This document shows, one piece after another, positions 8,885 to 16,932 of a stretch of DNA of 64,000 nucleotides. The notes under the pieces were generated by a model. It searched no databases. It had not been told where the DNA came from and saw only the letters and a list, made by a program, of their open reading frames with translations. This DNA comes from Marinomonas flavescens (GTDB lineage Bacteria > Pseudomonadota > Gammaproteobacteria > Pseudomonadales > Marinomonadaceae), in the NCBI RefSeq assembly GCF_004352835.1, contig NZ_SJSB01000008.1:1-64000 (forward strand), read 5' to 3'. The number at the start of each line of letters is the position of its first letter. Within the stretch, counting starts at the first letter, position 1. The translations under genes and the position numbers were made by a program.

Positions 8885-10204
8885 ATGACTCAATCTACTG
8901 TAGCTGGCTGCCATGTAATGGCAAAACCAAGTAGCTCTATTTGCAATCTAGATTGCACTTATTGCTTTTATCTAGAGAAAGAAAAACTGTACCCAGAGCA
9001 GAATAAAAACTGGAGAATGACGGAAGACACTCTAGAGCGGTACATTCAACAACATATTGAAGCTCAAATGGGCTTAGAAGTGCAATTTGCTTGGCAAGGT
9101 GGTGAGCCCACTTTAATGGGTGTCGACTTTTACCGAAAAGTGGTTGCCTTGTGCGCGAAATATGCCGGCAATAAACGGATTAGTCATGCATTTCAAACTA
9201 ATGCTATCTTGTTAAACGATGAGTGGTGTGAGTTATTTAAGGCAAATAATTTCTTGATTGGTGTTTCCATCGATGGGCCTCAAGACTTGCATGATGCTTA
9301 CCGTGTGACACGGACGAATAAATCTACACATGCCAAGGTAATGAAAGGCATTGAGTACCTTAAAAAACATCGTATAGAGTTCAATACATTAACGGTCATT
9401 CATGACCTTAATGCACAACACCCTGAACGAGTGTATGAGTTCTTAAAGCAAATTGGCTCCACATATCTCCAGTTTATTCCTTTAGTAGAAAGGGAAGCGG
9501 TGAATACCACTGAAGACACTCAAGCATTGACCTTGGTGCTCCCTGATGAAATTGAAGCAAATGTAACTTCATGGTCAGTGCCTTCTAAGCGTTATGGTGA
9601 TTTTTTAAACGGTGTTTTTGATGTTTGGGTGAAAGCCGATGTAGGACGTATTTTTGTGAATATGTTCGACTCAACATTAGCCACGTGGTGCGGACATTCT
9701 TCAGGTTCTTGTATTACCTCAGAAACCTGTGGTCATGCTTTTGCCTTAGAATCAAATGGCGATTTATATCAGTGCGATCATTTTGTCTACCCTGAACATT
9801 TATTAGGTAACATTCATGAGATTAGCATCAAGGAAATGAACAATAGTCCGGCCGCTAAGAAATTTGGTCAAGACAAAGCCAAAACGCTTAATGATGACTG
9901 TTTAAAGTGTGAATATAAATTTGCTTGTCATGGTGGATGTCCCAAACACAGATTTTCCGTGTCCCGAAGTGGTTTCTTAAACCATAATTATTTTTGCTCA
10001 GGTTATACCAACTTTTTCAAACATACTGAGCCTTATATGAGATTAATGGCAGCTTTGATAGATAATAAGCAGTCTCCAGCTAATATAATGGCGATTATTC
10101 AACAACAGCCTAAGCTACTTTATTCTATGTTTAAGGTGTCAAAAAATAGCCAGTGCCCTTGTGGTAGCGGTGAAAAATTTAAGCGCTGTTGTTTTGCTGA
10201 CTAA
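8885..10204 (+). CDS. Anaerobic-type sulfatase-maturating radical SAM enzyme (anSME)
   Basis: Radical SAM/SPASM enzyme that would convert the active-site Cys (or Ser) of sulfatases into formylglycine, 439 aa, cytosolic. The SAM cluster motif is CNLDCTYC (Cys20, Cys24, Cys27), followed by QGGEPTLMG. A Cys-rich SPASM region has CGHSSGSC, YQCDH and CLKCEYKFACHGGC for auxiliary clusters. The last residues, CPCGSGEKFKRCC (424-436), are a SEC-C zinc-binding motif, an appendage not found on every anSME. It is the only sulfatase-activating enzyme in the window, and all four sulfatases here have Cys-type sites it could modify. It lies 109 bases after galM and just before two DUF202 genes. Confidence 0.9.
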   Translation: MTQSTVAGCHVMAKPSSSICNLDCTYCFYLEKEKLYPEQNKNWRMTEDTLERYIQQHIEAQMGLEVQFAWQGGEPTLMGVDFYRKVVALCAKYAGNKRISHAFQTNAILLNDEWCELFKANNFLIGVSIDGPQDLHDAYRVTRTNKSTHAKVMKGIEYLKKHRIEFNTLTVIHDLNAQHPERVYEFLKQIGSTYLQFIPLVEREAVNTTEDTQALTLVLPDEIEANVTSWSVPSKRYGDFLNGVFDVWVKADVGRIFVNMFDSTLATWCGHSSGSCITSETCGHAFALESNGDLYQCDHFVYPEHLLGNIHEISIKEMNNSPAAKKFGQDKAKTLNDDCLKCEYKFACHGGCPKHRFSVSRSGFLNHNYFCSGYTNFFKHTEPYMRLMAALIDNKQSPANIMAIIQQQPKLLYSMFKVSKNSQCPCGSGEKFKRCCFAD

Positions 10205-10244
10205 TTCAGAAATTAGATAATAAGTTATATGAAGGAAATATAAT

Positions 10245-10592
10245 ATGTGGCGTAAAACAGGAAAAGCTCCTGACTATCGATTTACACTTGCAAACGAGCG
10301 AACTTTCTTAGCGTGGATTCGTACGGCTTTGGCTTTTTTAGCGGCATCAATTGGTATTGATCAGTTAGCCCCAAATATTGCGCCTGAATTATATCGAGAA
10401 ATTTTAGTCCTTGTATTAAGCTTGTTTTCAGCGGTTCTGTCGTTTTATGCCTATCGTCGCTGGTCTGACAATGAAAAGGCCATGCGACAGGATGCTGAGC
10501 TAAAATATACACGCGTTTTGGCTGTTATTAGCTTTGTGATGATTGCCGTGATTATTTTTATCGTATATTTGATGCTTTACTATAGGACATAG
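10245..10592 (+). CDS. yidH: YidH-like DUF202 inner-membrane protein
   Basis: 115 aa, the same length as E. coli YidH as I remember it, with the family opening KAPDYRFTLANERTFLAWIRTAL almost intact. Three hydrophobic segments (about 27-45, 52-68, 90-110) make it a small inner-membrane protein. Function is unknown for the family. It sits between the sulfatase-maturase and a second DUF202 gene. E. coli has yidH and yidG in the same cluster as the sulfatase gene yidJ and the SSS transporter gene yidK, so a link to sulfatase function is plausible but unproven. Confidence 0.85.
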   Translation: MWRKTGKAPDYRFTLANERTFLAWIRTALAFLAASIGIDQLAPNIAPELYREILVLVLSLFSAVLSFYAYRRWSDNEKAMRQDAELKYTRVLAVISFVMIAVIIFIVYLMLYYRT

Positions 10593-10594
10593 TG

Positions 10595-10939
10595 ATGACA
10601 GTAAAGCGTGCCTCTGACGGTGGTTTGCAGCCGCAAAGAACATCCTTATCTTGGTCTAGAACCATTTTTGTATTATTAATTAATGTTCTAGTGGTTATTA
10701 GGGTAGGGTATAGCAATCAGAATGCTGCGGTTTTATATGCGGGTATAACCTTGGCAGTATTAACGTTTATTTTTTATATTGTCTATGTCTATCGTACTGC
10801 AGGATTTGAGTTTGAAGGTGAGTTAACGACTAAAAGTGCAATCTGGGTTAAGCGACTTCTTAGCGCAATTTTATGTATTGCAGCGTTGTTGATTTTTCTA
10901 TCTAGTTTGACAAATTTAATCCAAAACTATCTCTTATAG
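10595..10939 (+). CDS. yidG: YidG-like DUF202 inner-membrane protein
   Basis: 114 aa from the ATG at 10595. A GTG one codon earlier is less likely because AGGA at 10584-10587 is ideally spaced for the ATG. GLQPQRTSLSWSRT is the DUF202 signature seen in YidG, followed by three predicted transmembrane segments. The first codons overlap the end of the yidH-like gene, so the two are probably co-translated, perhaps as a membrane heteromer. The stop codon overlaps the convergent LysR gene. Function unknown. Confidence 0.75.
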   Translation: MTVKRASDGGLQPQRTSLSWSRTIFVLLINVLVVIRVGYSNQNAAVLYAGITLAVLTFIFYIVYVYRTAGFEFEGELTTKSAIWVKRLLSAILCIAALLIFLSSLTNLIQNYLL

Positions 10940-11827
10940 TGGACGTAGTTTTTTGTTTAACATAGTTAAAAATTCATTCACTAATATACTCCTAGTGTGT
11001 TTAGGTTTAGTCCAAGCGCCTAAATGGAAGTGCCAAATAGGCTCAGACAAATCAATTGATACAAGTGAATTGTCATCTAACTGTTTAAATAACTGATCAG
11101 AAATACATAATAAGGCATCGGTGTTTTTTACCATTTCTAATGCCATATCGAGAAATTCAGTTTCTAGAATATACCTTACTCGGTTTCCTCCTTCGCGTTC
11201 TAATAGGTTATTAACATGACCTAATATTTCAGATGATGCTTGAAATGCAATCCAAGGAAAACTAGATAAAGAGCTAATGTGGTGAACTTTGTTGATATTT
11301 AACGGGTGCTTGCTGCGAGCAATAACGGTTAAGTGGCTGTCAATAATAGGAGTGAATGCTAGACCATTATTTTTTGATAAATCTTGACCGTTTTCTCCAC
11401 CGAAAGCCAAATCAAGATTATCATCAATTAATGGAGACATCAGTTCACTGATAGGAGCTGATTGAATAGATACGTTAACATTAGGGAAGCGTGTTAAAAA
11501 GTCAGGAAGTATTGCGGTAATGGGTTTTTGCCAAGCTGGACCTGCACCAATTTTGAGAGTTTGATGGTTGGTTTGCAGGGTTTGGATATCGCGCTCAATC
11601 GCCTGCATTTCAAATTCTATTTTTTGAGCCCTCATGTAAACGATTTCACCTTCAGGAGTTAATCTAATGCCCCTAGGATGTCTTTTTACGAGAGTAACCC
11701 CTAATTTGTTTTCTAGAGAACGTATGCTCTTACTAAGGGCTGGCTGACTGATGCCTAATTCAATACTAGCTTGACTAATTGACATATAGTCTGCCGCTTT
11801 AGTGAAGTGTATTAGGGTTTTATTCAT
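10934..11827 (-). CDS. LysR-family transcriptional regulator
   Basis: 297 aa. The N-terminal winged helix-turn-helix is clear (SQASIELGISQPALSKSIRSLE, about residues 18-39), followed by a periplasmic-binding-protein-like effector domain. It is the last gene on the minus strand of the galactan block, 160 bases after the SSS gene and behind a hairpin, and it converges on yidG with overlapping stop regions. Target unknown; the adjacent SSS/sulfatase operon is the natural guess. Confidence 0.85.
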   Translation of the reverse strand: MNKTLIHFTKAADYMSISQASIELGISQPALSKSIRSLENKLGVTLVKRHPRGIRLTPEGEIVYMRAQKIEFEMQAIERDIQTLQTNHQTLKIGAGPAWQKPITAILPDFLTRFPNVNVSIQSAPISELMSPLIDDNLDLAFGGENGQDLSKNNGLAFTPIIDSHLTVIARSKHPLNINKVHHISSLSSFPWIAFQASSEILGHVNNLLEREGGNRVRYILETEFLDMALEMVKNTDALLCISDQLFKQLDDNSLVSIDLSEPIWHFHLGAWTKPKHTRSILVNEFLTMLNKKLRPL

Positions 11828-11898
11828 GACATTGCCTTTTGAAGAATTCAGTAAATAGTAGGATTAAATATCTTTATCATATCTTAGTATGCAATAAA

Positions 11899-11932
11899 AA
11901 TAATGTCGAACACGTATGTATTCGACATTATT
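11899..11932 (-). terminator. Terminator-like hairpin after SSS gene
   Basis: AATAATGTCGAA at 11899-11910 and TTCGACATTATT at 11921-11932 form a perfect 12-bp stem with a 10-nt loop. It lies between the SSS stop and the LysR start, in the right place to end the sulfatase-SSS transcript. Confidence 0.6.
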
Positions 11933-11989
11933 ATATTACTTACTCTGTCTAGATAGAATATATCTTTCTAAACTAACTTCTTTACTTGA

Positions 11990-13708
11990 TTAAAGAGATT
12001 GTATTTTCTTATCAAATGAATTTGAAACTTTCTTGACTATAAAGTTCAATGCAAAGATAGCAACTAACCCAGCTATTAAAATCTTAGTAAGATTGCCTGG
12101 AATTTCTTCCCAAGGTGCTACTATGCCTATTGGTGATGCTATAGCATAGGTGACAACCATAAGCACGATAGTTACGATACTCCCTAAGCGCAAATATTTC
12201 CAGTTCTCAATATTAACAGGGGAGTGTTCCACTTCTTTTACTTTATCTTCAGCTGGGTACATGTGAGTAAGTACAATTGAAACAGCTAAACCAGCAGCAA
12301 AGTAAATAGCTGTTTTATGTAGGAAGTTCAAATCCCAACCAGTATAGCCAAATTTAAAGAACAGATAGAGAACCATATAAGTAACCATACCTGGAATCGT
12401 CGATTTCGCCGATGCTTTTTTCCAGAACATGCCCACAACGACCATTAACAAAATAGGAACGGTAAATAAGGCGTTAAATTCCTGCATAAACATGTAAAGC
12501 CCTTGAGGCGCATTTTTAATATAAGGTGCGCAGATAGCCGCAAAAATGGCTAATCCAGTACCAAATATCTTCCCAGCTTTAATGTCTTGAATGCTAGAAA
12601 TATTTCCACCTTTAAGTGGTTTGTAAATATTGACAGCAAAGATTGTTGAGCATGAGTTAATGGTCGAATTAAACGTGGAAATTATTGCTCCGAACAATAT
12701 GGCACCGAAAAAACCAACAAGCGAAGCAGGCAATAATCGATTAACCAATAAAGGATAGGCTTCATCAGCCTTGATTCCTTCACTACCATAAAGGTGGTAA
12801 GCAATAATGCCAGGGACGATCAATATTAAAATACTGACAATTTTGATCACGCCAGCAAACAGTACGCCTTTTTGCCCTTCAGCAACACTTTTGGCACCAA
12901 AAGCTCGTTGAATAATGACCTGGTTGGTACAGGAGAAGTAGATATTAATCAGTAGCATGCCGGTGAAAATAGCTGCGAACGGTACGTTAACCTTAGGAGA
13001 GCTTACCGCATTAAGCATTTGTGGGTCTTTTGTGATTAAGGTTTTTACACCGGCAAAGCTGTCACCATCACCTAGTGCGTGCAAACCTAGGAATAGAATG
13101 AGAATACTACCGATAAAGAAACCAATACCATTTACAGTATCTGAGATAACAACGGCTTTAAGACCACCGAAGATGGCATAGATGCTACCAACAACAGCAA
13201 TGAATATAATTGAGACAATGAGTGCTGAGTTTTCAGAAATATTAAACAGAGAGGCCACATCAAAGATTCGACTTAACCCTAACGCACCAGCATATAAAAC
13301 TGTTGGTAGTGCAACCGCGGCCATATTGATGAGGATAACCCAAGCAATGAAGTTTCGCGCGACAGGTCCAAACCTTTGTTCGATATAGTCAGGTATTGTA
13401 GTAATACCCTTTTTAAGGAAAAAAGGAAGGAAGACACAGGCAAGTAAAACAAAGCCTAGAGCGGATGTCACAGCCCACCCCATATTAGATAGACCAACGC
13501 TGTAACCTTGACCGTTTAAGCCAATTAACTGCTCAGCAGACCAGTTAGTTAAAAGAATTGAGAAACCAATCGATATTCCGGTTAGGCTTCGTCCACCTAA
13601 GAAATAACCATCGCTGCTGTTTAGATCTTCTTTTTTCGTTGCAATATACGAAATAATAGCAACGAGTAAGGTAAAGCCAATAAAGCTTAATAAAGTCCAA
13701 GTATTCAT
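11990..13708 (-). CDS. Sodium:solute symporter (SSS family, YidK/SglT-like)
   Basis: 572 aa, about 13-14 hydrophobic segments, no signal peptide. The SSS start GYFLGGRSLTG and LTNWSAEQLIGLNGQGY, and the later YAIFGGLKAVVISDTVNGIG stretch, place it with sugar-type symporters such as E. coli YidK and SglT relatives. It starts 18 bases after the sulfatase stop and so is co-transcribed with it. Inferred role: sodium-driven uptake of a (sulfated) galactose-type mono- or oligosaccharide whose ester the cytosolic sulfatase then removes. Substrate unproven. It is one of five SSS genes in the window. Confidence 0.9.
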   Translation of the reverse strand: MNTWTLLSFIGFTLLVAIISYIATKKEDLNSSDGYFLGGRSLTGISIGFSILLTNWSAEQLIGLNGQGYSVGLSNMGWAVTSALGFVLLACVFLPFFLKKGITTIPDYIEQRFGPVARNFIAWVILINMAAVALPTVLYAGALGLSRIFDVASLFNISENSALIVSIIFIAVVGSIYAIFGGLKAVVISDTVNGIGFFIGSILILFLGLHALGDGDSFAGVKTLITKDPQMLNAVSSPKVNVPFAAIFTGMLLINIYFSCTNQVIIQRAFGAKSVAEGQKGVLFAGVIKIVSILILIVPGIIAYHLYGSEGIKADEAYPLLVNRLLPASLVGFFGAILFGAIISTFNSTINSCSTIFAVNIYKPLKGGNISSIQDIKAGKIFGTGLAIFAAICAPYIKNAPQGLYMFMQEFNALFTVPILLMVVVGMFWKKASAKSTIPGMVTYMVLYLFFKFGYTGWDLNFLHKTAIYFAAGLAVSIVLTHMYPAEDKVKEVEHSPVNIENWKYLRLGSIVTIVLMVVTYAIASPIGIVAPWEEIPGNLTKILIAGLVAIFALNFIVKKVSNSFDKKIQSL

Positions 13709-13726
13709 AATAAAACCTCTTTATTT

Positions 13727-15172
13727 TTATAGTATTGCTGGGCCAAATTTAGCTAATCCAACTAATATGTATGGATTAATAATAGTGTCATTTGTATCCT
13801 TTGCGAACTTCCATAGTTCCTTATAAAGTGTCTCAATAATAGGTAAAGAGGATTCTTCATCTATTAAGTTATTCAATTCATTAGGGTCATTCTTTAAATC
13901 GTACAATTCATCATTATCAAAGGTGTTAAATACAAGCTTCCATTCTTTATTAAAAACAGACCGCTGGATGCCATAAATTTCATTACCATTCGTTTGTGTG
14001 TGTAAGAATGGGTGTAAAGGCTGCTTCTGTTGATTATAAAAATAGGGAAGTAAGCTTTTTCCAACAATTGGTTGAGTCATTTTGCAGTCAACAATGTCGA
14101 GAAGTGTTGGTGCGATATCAGCTAAAGAAATGAGATCGGATATGGTTCTTCCTGGATCACTGATCCCATTTGGCCAGTGTGCGATAGTTGGGATGTGGTA
14201 AGCCCCTTTATAAGCAGGTAGCCCTTTACACCATAAACCGTGTTCACCATTGTAATCCCCATGATCACTTACCAATAAAATAAGTGTGTCATCGAAATTG
14301 TCATGACATTTAAGTTCATCTATTACCAAGCCAATCAAGTGATCTTCATAAGTACAAAAGGCCCAATAGTGTTTAATGGCTTGTTTCTTTTCATCAATGG
14401 AAAGTTGGTCGAAAAGTGTTTTAATTTTTTTATTATAAACAGGCTTTTTATCCATAGAATCATAATGAATATCAGAAAGCTCTACTTCAACATTCTCGTA
14501 CAGATCTAAAAACGCTTGTGGAACAAAGTATGGATCATGAGGGCCAAGTGTCCCTATGTACATCATCCAAGGCGTGTCAGATTCGCGTAACGTCTTAAGT
14601 TTTACCAAAGCAGAATCGACAACATCTTCATCATTAAAAGGATTTTCCGTTACGCCATAATGAATGTAGTTAGGGTAACCAGGTCTTAGGATTTCACCTT
14701 CATACCTGTCGCGAGACTCGGTAGGAATATTTTTATATATTTCCCAGCTTGGAGACATTGATCTATTCGTTGGATCATTTTTAGATTCTTTATTACAGGT
14801 GACATAAAGCTCTTCAAAACCATGATCCTCAGGTCCAGTGTCATAACAAACGTGCCATTTCCCTGCAAAAAATTGTTGATAGCCCTGTTTTTTTAGTTGA
14901 TGACTAAATAATTCGGTTTCAGGGTTAAGGCGTCTTGATAACGCGTTTTGAACACACACATTGTTCCAAACACCGTGTTGAGTTGGATATTGACCTGTAA
15001 AGAAAGAGGCTCGTGAGGGGCAACAGTGAGGGGCAGGGCAATAGCTTTCGGTAAAAGCCAATCCATCTTGCATTAATTTGCGTGTGTTAGGCATTAATAT
15101 TCTAGCATCATAAACAGAGTCTCCTCGCTGCTGATCTGTCATAAAAACTAAAACATTAGGATTTTTTTGCAT
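13727..15172 (-). CDS. Formylglycine-dependent sulfatase without signal peptide
   Basis: S1-family arylsulfatase-type enzyme, 481 aa. The site is C50-C51-P52-S53-R54 (CxPSR, formylglycine from Cys50). FMTDQQRGD gives the metal-binding Asp13, GKWH the active-site Lys/His pair, and LVSDHGDYNGEHGLW the second metal site. The N-terminus MQKNPNVLVFMTD begins directly with the first core strand, so there is no export signal and the enzyme should be cytosolic. It heads an operon with the SSS gene at 11990 and shares an upstream module with two other sulfatase genes. Substrate is probably a galactose sulfate ester; the sulfatase subfamily needs a search. Confidence 0.88.
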   Translation of the reverse strand: MQKNPNVLVFMTDQQRGDSVYDARILMPNTRKLMQDGLAFTESYCPAPHCCPSRASFFTGQYPTQHGVWNNVCVQNALSRRLNPETELFSHQLKKQGYQQFFAGKWHVCYDTGPEDHGFEELYVTCNKESKNDPTNRSMSPSWEIYKNIPTESRDRYEGEILRPGYPNYIHYGVTENPFNDEDVVDSALVKLKTLRESDTPWMMYIGTLGPHDPYFVPQAFLDLYENVEVELSDIHYDSMDKKPVYNKKIKTLFDQLSIDEKKQAIKHYWAFCTYEDHLIGLVIDELKCHDNFDDTLILLVSDHGDYNGEHGLWCKGLPAYKGAYHIPTIAHWPNGISDPGRTISDLISLADIAPTLLDIVDCKMTQPIVGKSLLPYFYNQQKQPLHPFLHTQTNGNEIYGIQRSVFNKEWKLVFNTFDNDELYDLKNDPNELNNLIDEESSLPIIETLYKELWKFAKDTNDTIINPYILVGLAKFGPAIL

Positions 15173-15217
15173 GATTAAACCTATTTACTATAATTATTGT
15201 TAATAGTTATTAAGAGA

Positions 15218-15331
15218 TTATGCATTGAGGGTTTATATTTGTATATCAAAAAACCAATGTTTATTTTGTTAAGTTTTATTAATTTCTATTGATATAACAT
15301 AATAGCCTTTTAGGTATTACATAAAGTTATG
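15218..15331 (-). promoter_or_regulatory. Conserved sulfatase promoter module, copy 1
   Basis: Block A (15218-15244 on plus: TTATGCA, then TTTATATTTGTAT 14 bases on) and block B (15291-15331: GATATAA ... AAAGTTATG, starts 32 bases apart) recur upstream of the sulfatase genes starting at 27885 and 31737. Read on the minus strand, block A ends in TGCATAA, an extended -10-like box about 46 bp from the ATG. Block B lies upstream, where an activator would bind. Here the A-B spacer is 10 bp longer than in the other two copies, one helical turn. Confidence 0.65.
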
Positions 15332-15412
15332 TGTTAAAGGTTTTTAAGTTTAGAAGTTGATTTTTTGATAAAATAATTTTTATAGTATTTATGTAATTCA
15401 ACAATAGAATTA

Positions 15413-15475
15413 ATTTATAATATTTATAATATTTATAATATTTATAATATTTATAATATTTATAATATTTATAAT
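15413..15475. repeat. Tandem repeat, 9-bp unit ATTTATAAT x 7
   Basis: Seven perfect head-to-tail copies of ATTTATAAT fill 63 bp. The array sits about 80 bp upstream of the sulfatase activator block, between a terminator hairpin and the promoter module. Arrays like this gain and lose units by slippage, so copy number may vary between strains. Confidence 0.95.
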
Positions 15476-15544
15476 GATATTTGATCTGTTGAAAAATGTT
15501 TCTATGGTAGAGAGGGGGTATAAATTTATTGGATTTGTGGGGTG

Positions 15545-15576
15545 TCCTGATGTGTCGGTTTAATGACACATCAGGA
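15545..15576 (-). terminator. Terminator-like hairpin after first helix gene
   Basis: TCCTGATGTGTC (15545-15556) pairs perfectly with GACACATCAGGA (15565-15576) around an 8-nt loop, 40 bases beyond the helix-gene stop on the minus strand. Confidence 0.65.
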
Positions 15577-15615
15577 TCCGCCCTAAAAATAAATTAAAGC
15601 ACCATCAAATATTTT

Positions 15616-16887
15616 CTAATGTTCTTTGGTGTACAGTTTATAACGATCATTACTCGTAGTAATCGCTTTAGTATTAAACCCATGTGCTTTTATTCCAGTT
15701 ACAGAGACATCATAATTTTGTTTCTCTCCAGGTCCAGCAACATAACCAACTGCAGCTATAGAAGGCCCTCTTAACGCTTCCAATTCAGTGTCTGTGCGGT
15801 AGATATAGCGTTGTAGGTCTTTTGGTAACAAGGTGAAGTCTTTATGTAGAATCTGAGATCGAAATCCGAAAGTGGCATCAACGTCATGTATTTTTACATT
15901 TGTAAATACACCAGGAGTCAACGATTTATTCTTTTGTTTTGTTGAAATGTAGCCAGCTGCAATTCTAACCGCAAAATTACAATCATTAGATTTTATATTT
16001 TGTGCGTCAATATTTTTATTTTCTTGCATAGAGTGGGGTGATAATGTTAGTGCAGCACTACCATCGATACAGCTAATATTGTCAGCTTTAATATTACTTA
16101 CACTTCCAATTTGTAAGTCATTCATAACAGAGTAACCTGTTTCTAATCGTAATGTCGCTCCACCTTCTGATATTATATTTTCAAAAGAAATGTTATCTCC
16201 AGCTTGTACTTGAATTGCTCCATAACCATAAGCGCTATTAAATGCACTTATGTTTGAAACTTCTCCATCTGCCGGCTGAGCCCCTTTATACTTTCCTCGT
16301 ACGATAGGACCCATAGTGATTGCTGAGAATTTAGTCTTACTATCGAAAACGTTCATGTTAGAAATCTTGAAGTTTTTCACGTTCACTAATTGAAAAACCC
16401 TGACACCATAAACATTATTAAAAGGTTTTTTAGGGCTTTTCCCTGTTTTTTCTCTAATGGTAGGCAACTGTACGGTAAATCTTTTATCTTTATCTGAACT
16501 TGTTATGACAACATTTTCGACAGGCGCTGATTTTAAACCTAAAGAAAAGATTGACTTCAAACCATTTTTAGCAATGTTATTAATATACGGTCTTATTGAT
16601 GCTTGTGGATCTATGAGTATTTTGATATTTGATTTCAGTTGTATATTAGTAAAATAATAGACACCCTTAGGGATTATTATTTCACCACCGCCGTGTTTAG
16701 ATAGTTTATCAATGGCTTTTTGTAGTAAAGGGCTGTCATCTTTATTATCGTAATTATCAACGCCGTAATCAGTGACCAGGTTTTTTGTTACTTGTGTTGA
16801 AAAGTCTTTAAAATAAGCGGCATTAGCAGCTTGGCTTGATAATGTAATGAATACAGAAAGTAAGCTAATTGAAATATTTTTTTTCAT
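15616..16887 (-). CDS. Secreted right-handed beta-helix protein, GH82 (iota-carrageenase)-like, type A
   Basis: 423 aa with a signal peptide cleaved near SQAANA/AYF (residue 23-24). GGGEIIIPKGVYYF is the usual opening of pectin-lyase-type parallel beta-helices, and repeated NVKNFKISNMNV-type rungs follow. Gln226, Glu249 (LRLETG) and His285 (LSPH) keep the 23- and 36-residue spacings that I recall for Gln222, Glu245 and His281 of the Alteromonas iota-carrageenase (GH82). The base Asp expected two residues after the Glu is Gly here. I infer an exported enzyme on a carrageenan-type galactan; a divergent GH28- or PL6-like activity is the alternative. 45 bases downstream of its type-B partner. Confidence 0.6.
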   Translation of the reverse strand: MKKNISISLLSVFITLSSQAANAAYFKDFSTQVTKNLVTDYGVDNYDNKDDSPLLQKAIDKLSKHGGGEIIIPKGVYYFTNIQLKSNIKILIDPQASIRPYINNIAKNGLKSIFSLGLKSAPVENVVITSSDKDKRFTVQLPTIREKTGKSPKKPFNNVYGVRVFQLVNVKNFKISNMNVFDSKTKFSAITMGPIVRGKYKGAQPADGEVSNISAFNSAYGYGAIQVQAGDNISFENIISEGGATLRLETGYSVMNDLQIGSVSNIKADNISCIDGSAALTLSPHSMQENKNIDAQNIKSNDCNFAVRIAAGYISTKQKNKSLTPGVFTNVKIHDVDATFGFRSQILHKDFTLLPKDLQRYIYRTDTELEALRGPSIAAVGYVAGPGEKQNYDVSVTGIKAHGFNTKAITTSNDRYKLYTKEH

Positions 16888-16932
16888 GTTTATACCTTTT
16901 ATTAAATGAAAATAATAGATTTTATTAAGTGT

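Larger units (their letters stand above)
15173..15615. other. A+T-rich intergenic region with promoter, repeat and hairpin
   Basis: 443 bases between the sulfatase start and the stop of the first helix gene. It holds the sulfatase promoter module, a 9-bp tandem repeat and the hairpin terminator of the upstream gene. The only open frame (15327-15569, minus) is made of the repeat (Tyr-Tyr-Lys iterations) and is not a gene. Confidence 0.7.

Noticed and set aside
15413-15475. Possible CRISPR array
   Set aside because: Units are 9 bp, contiguous and without spacers, and no cas genes are in the window.
15327-15569. Open frame with Tyr-Tyr-Lys iterations
   Set aside because: It is the translation of the 9-bp tandem repeat, without ribosome binding site, in an intergenic region with a promoter and a hairpin.
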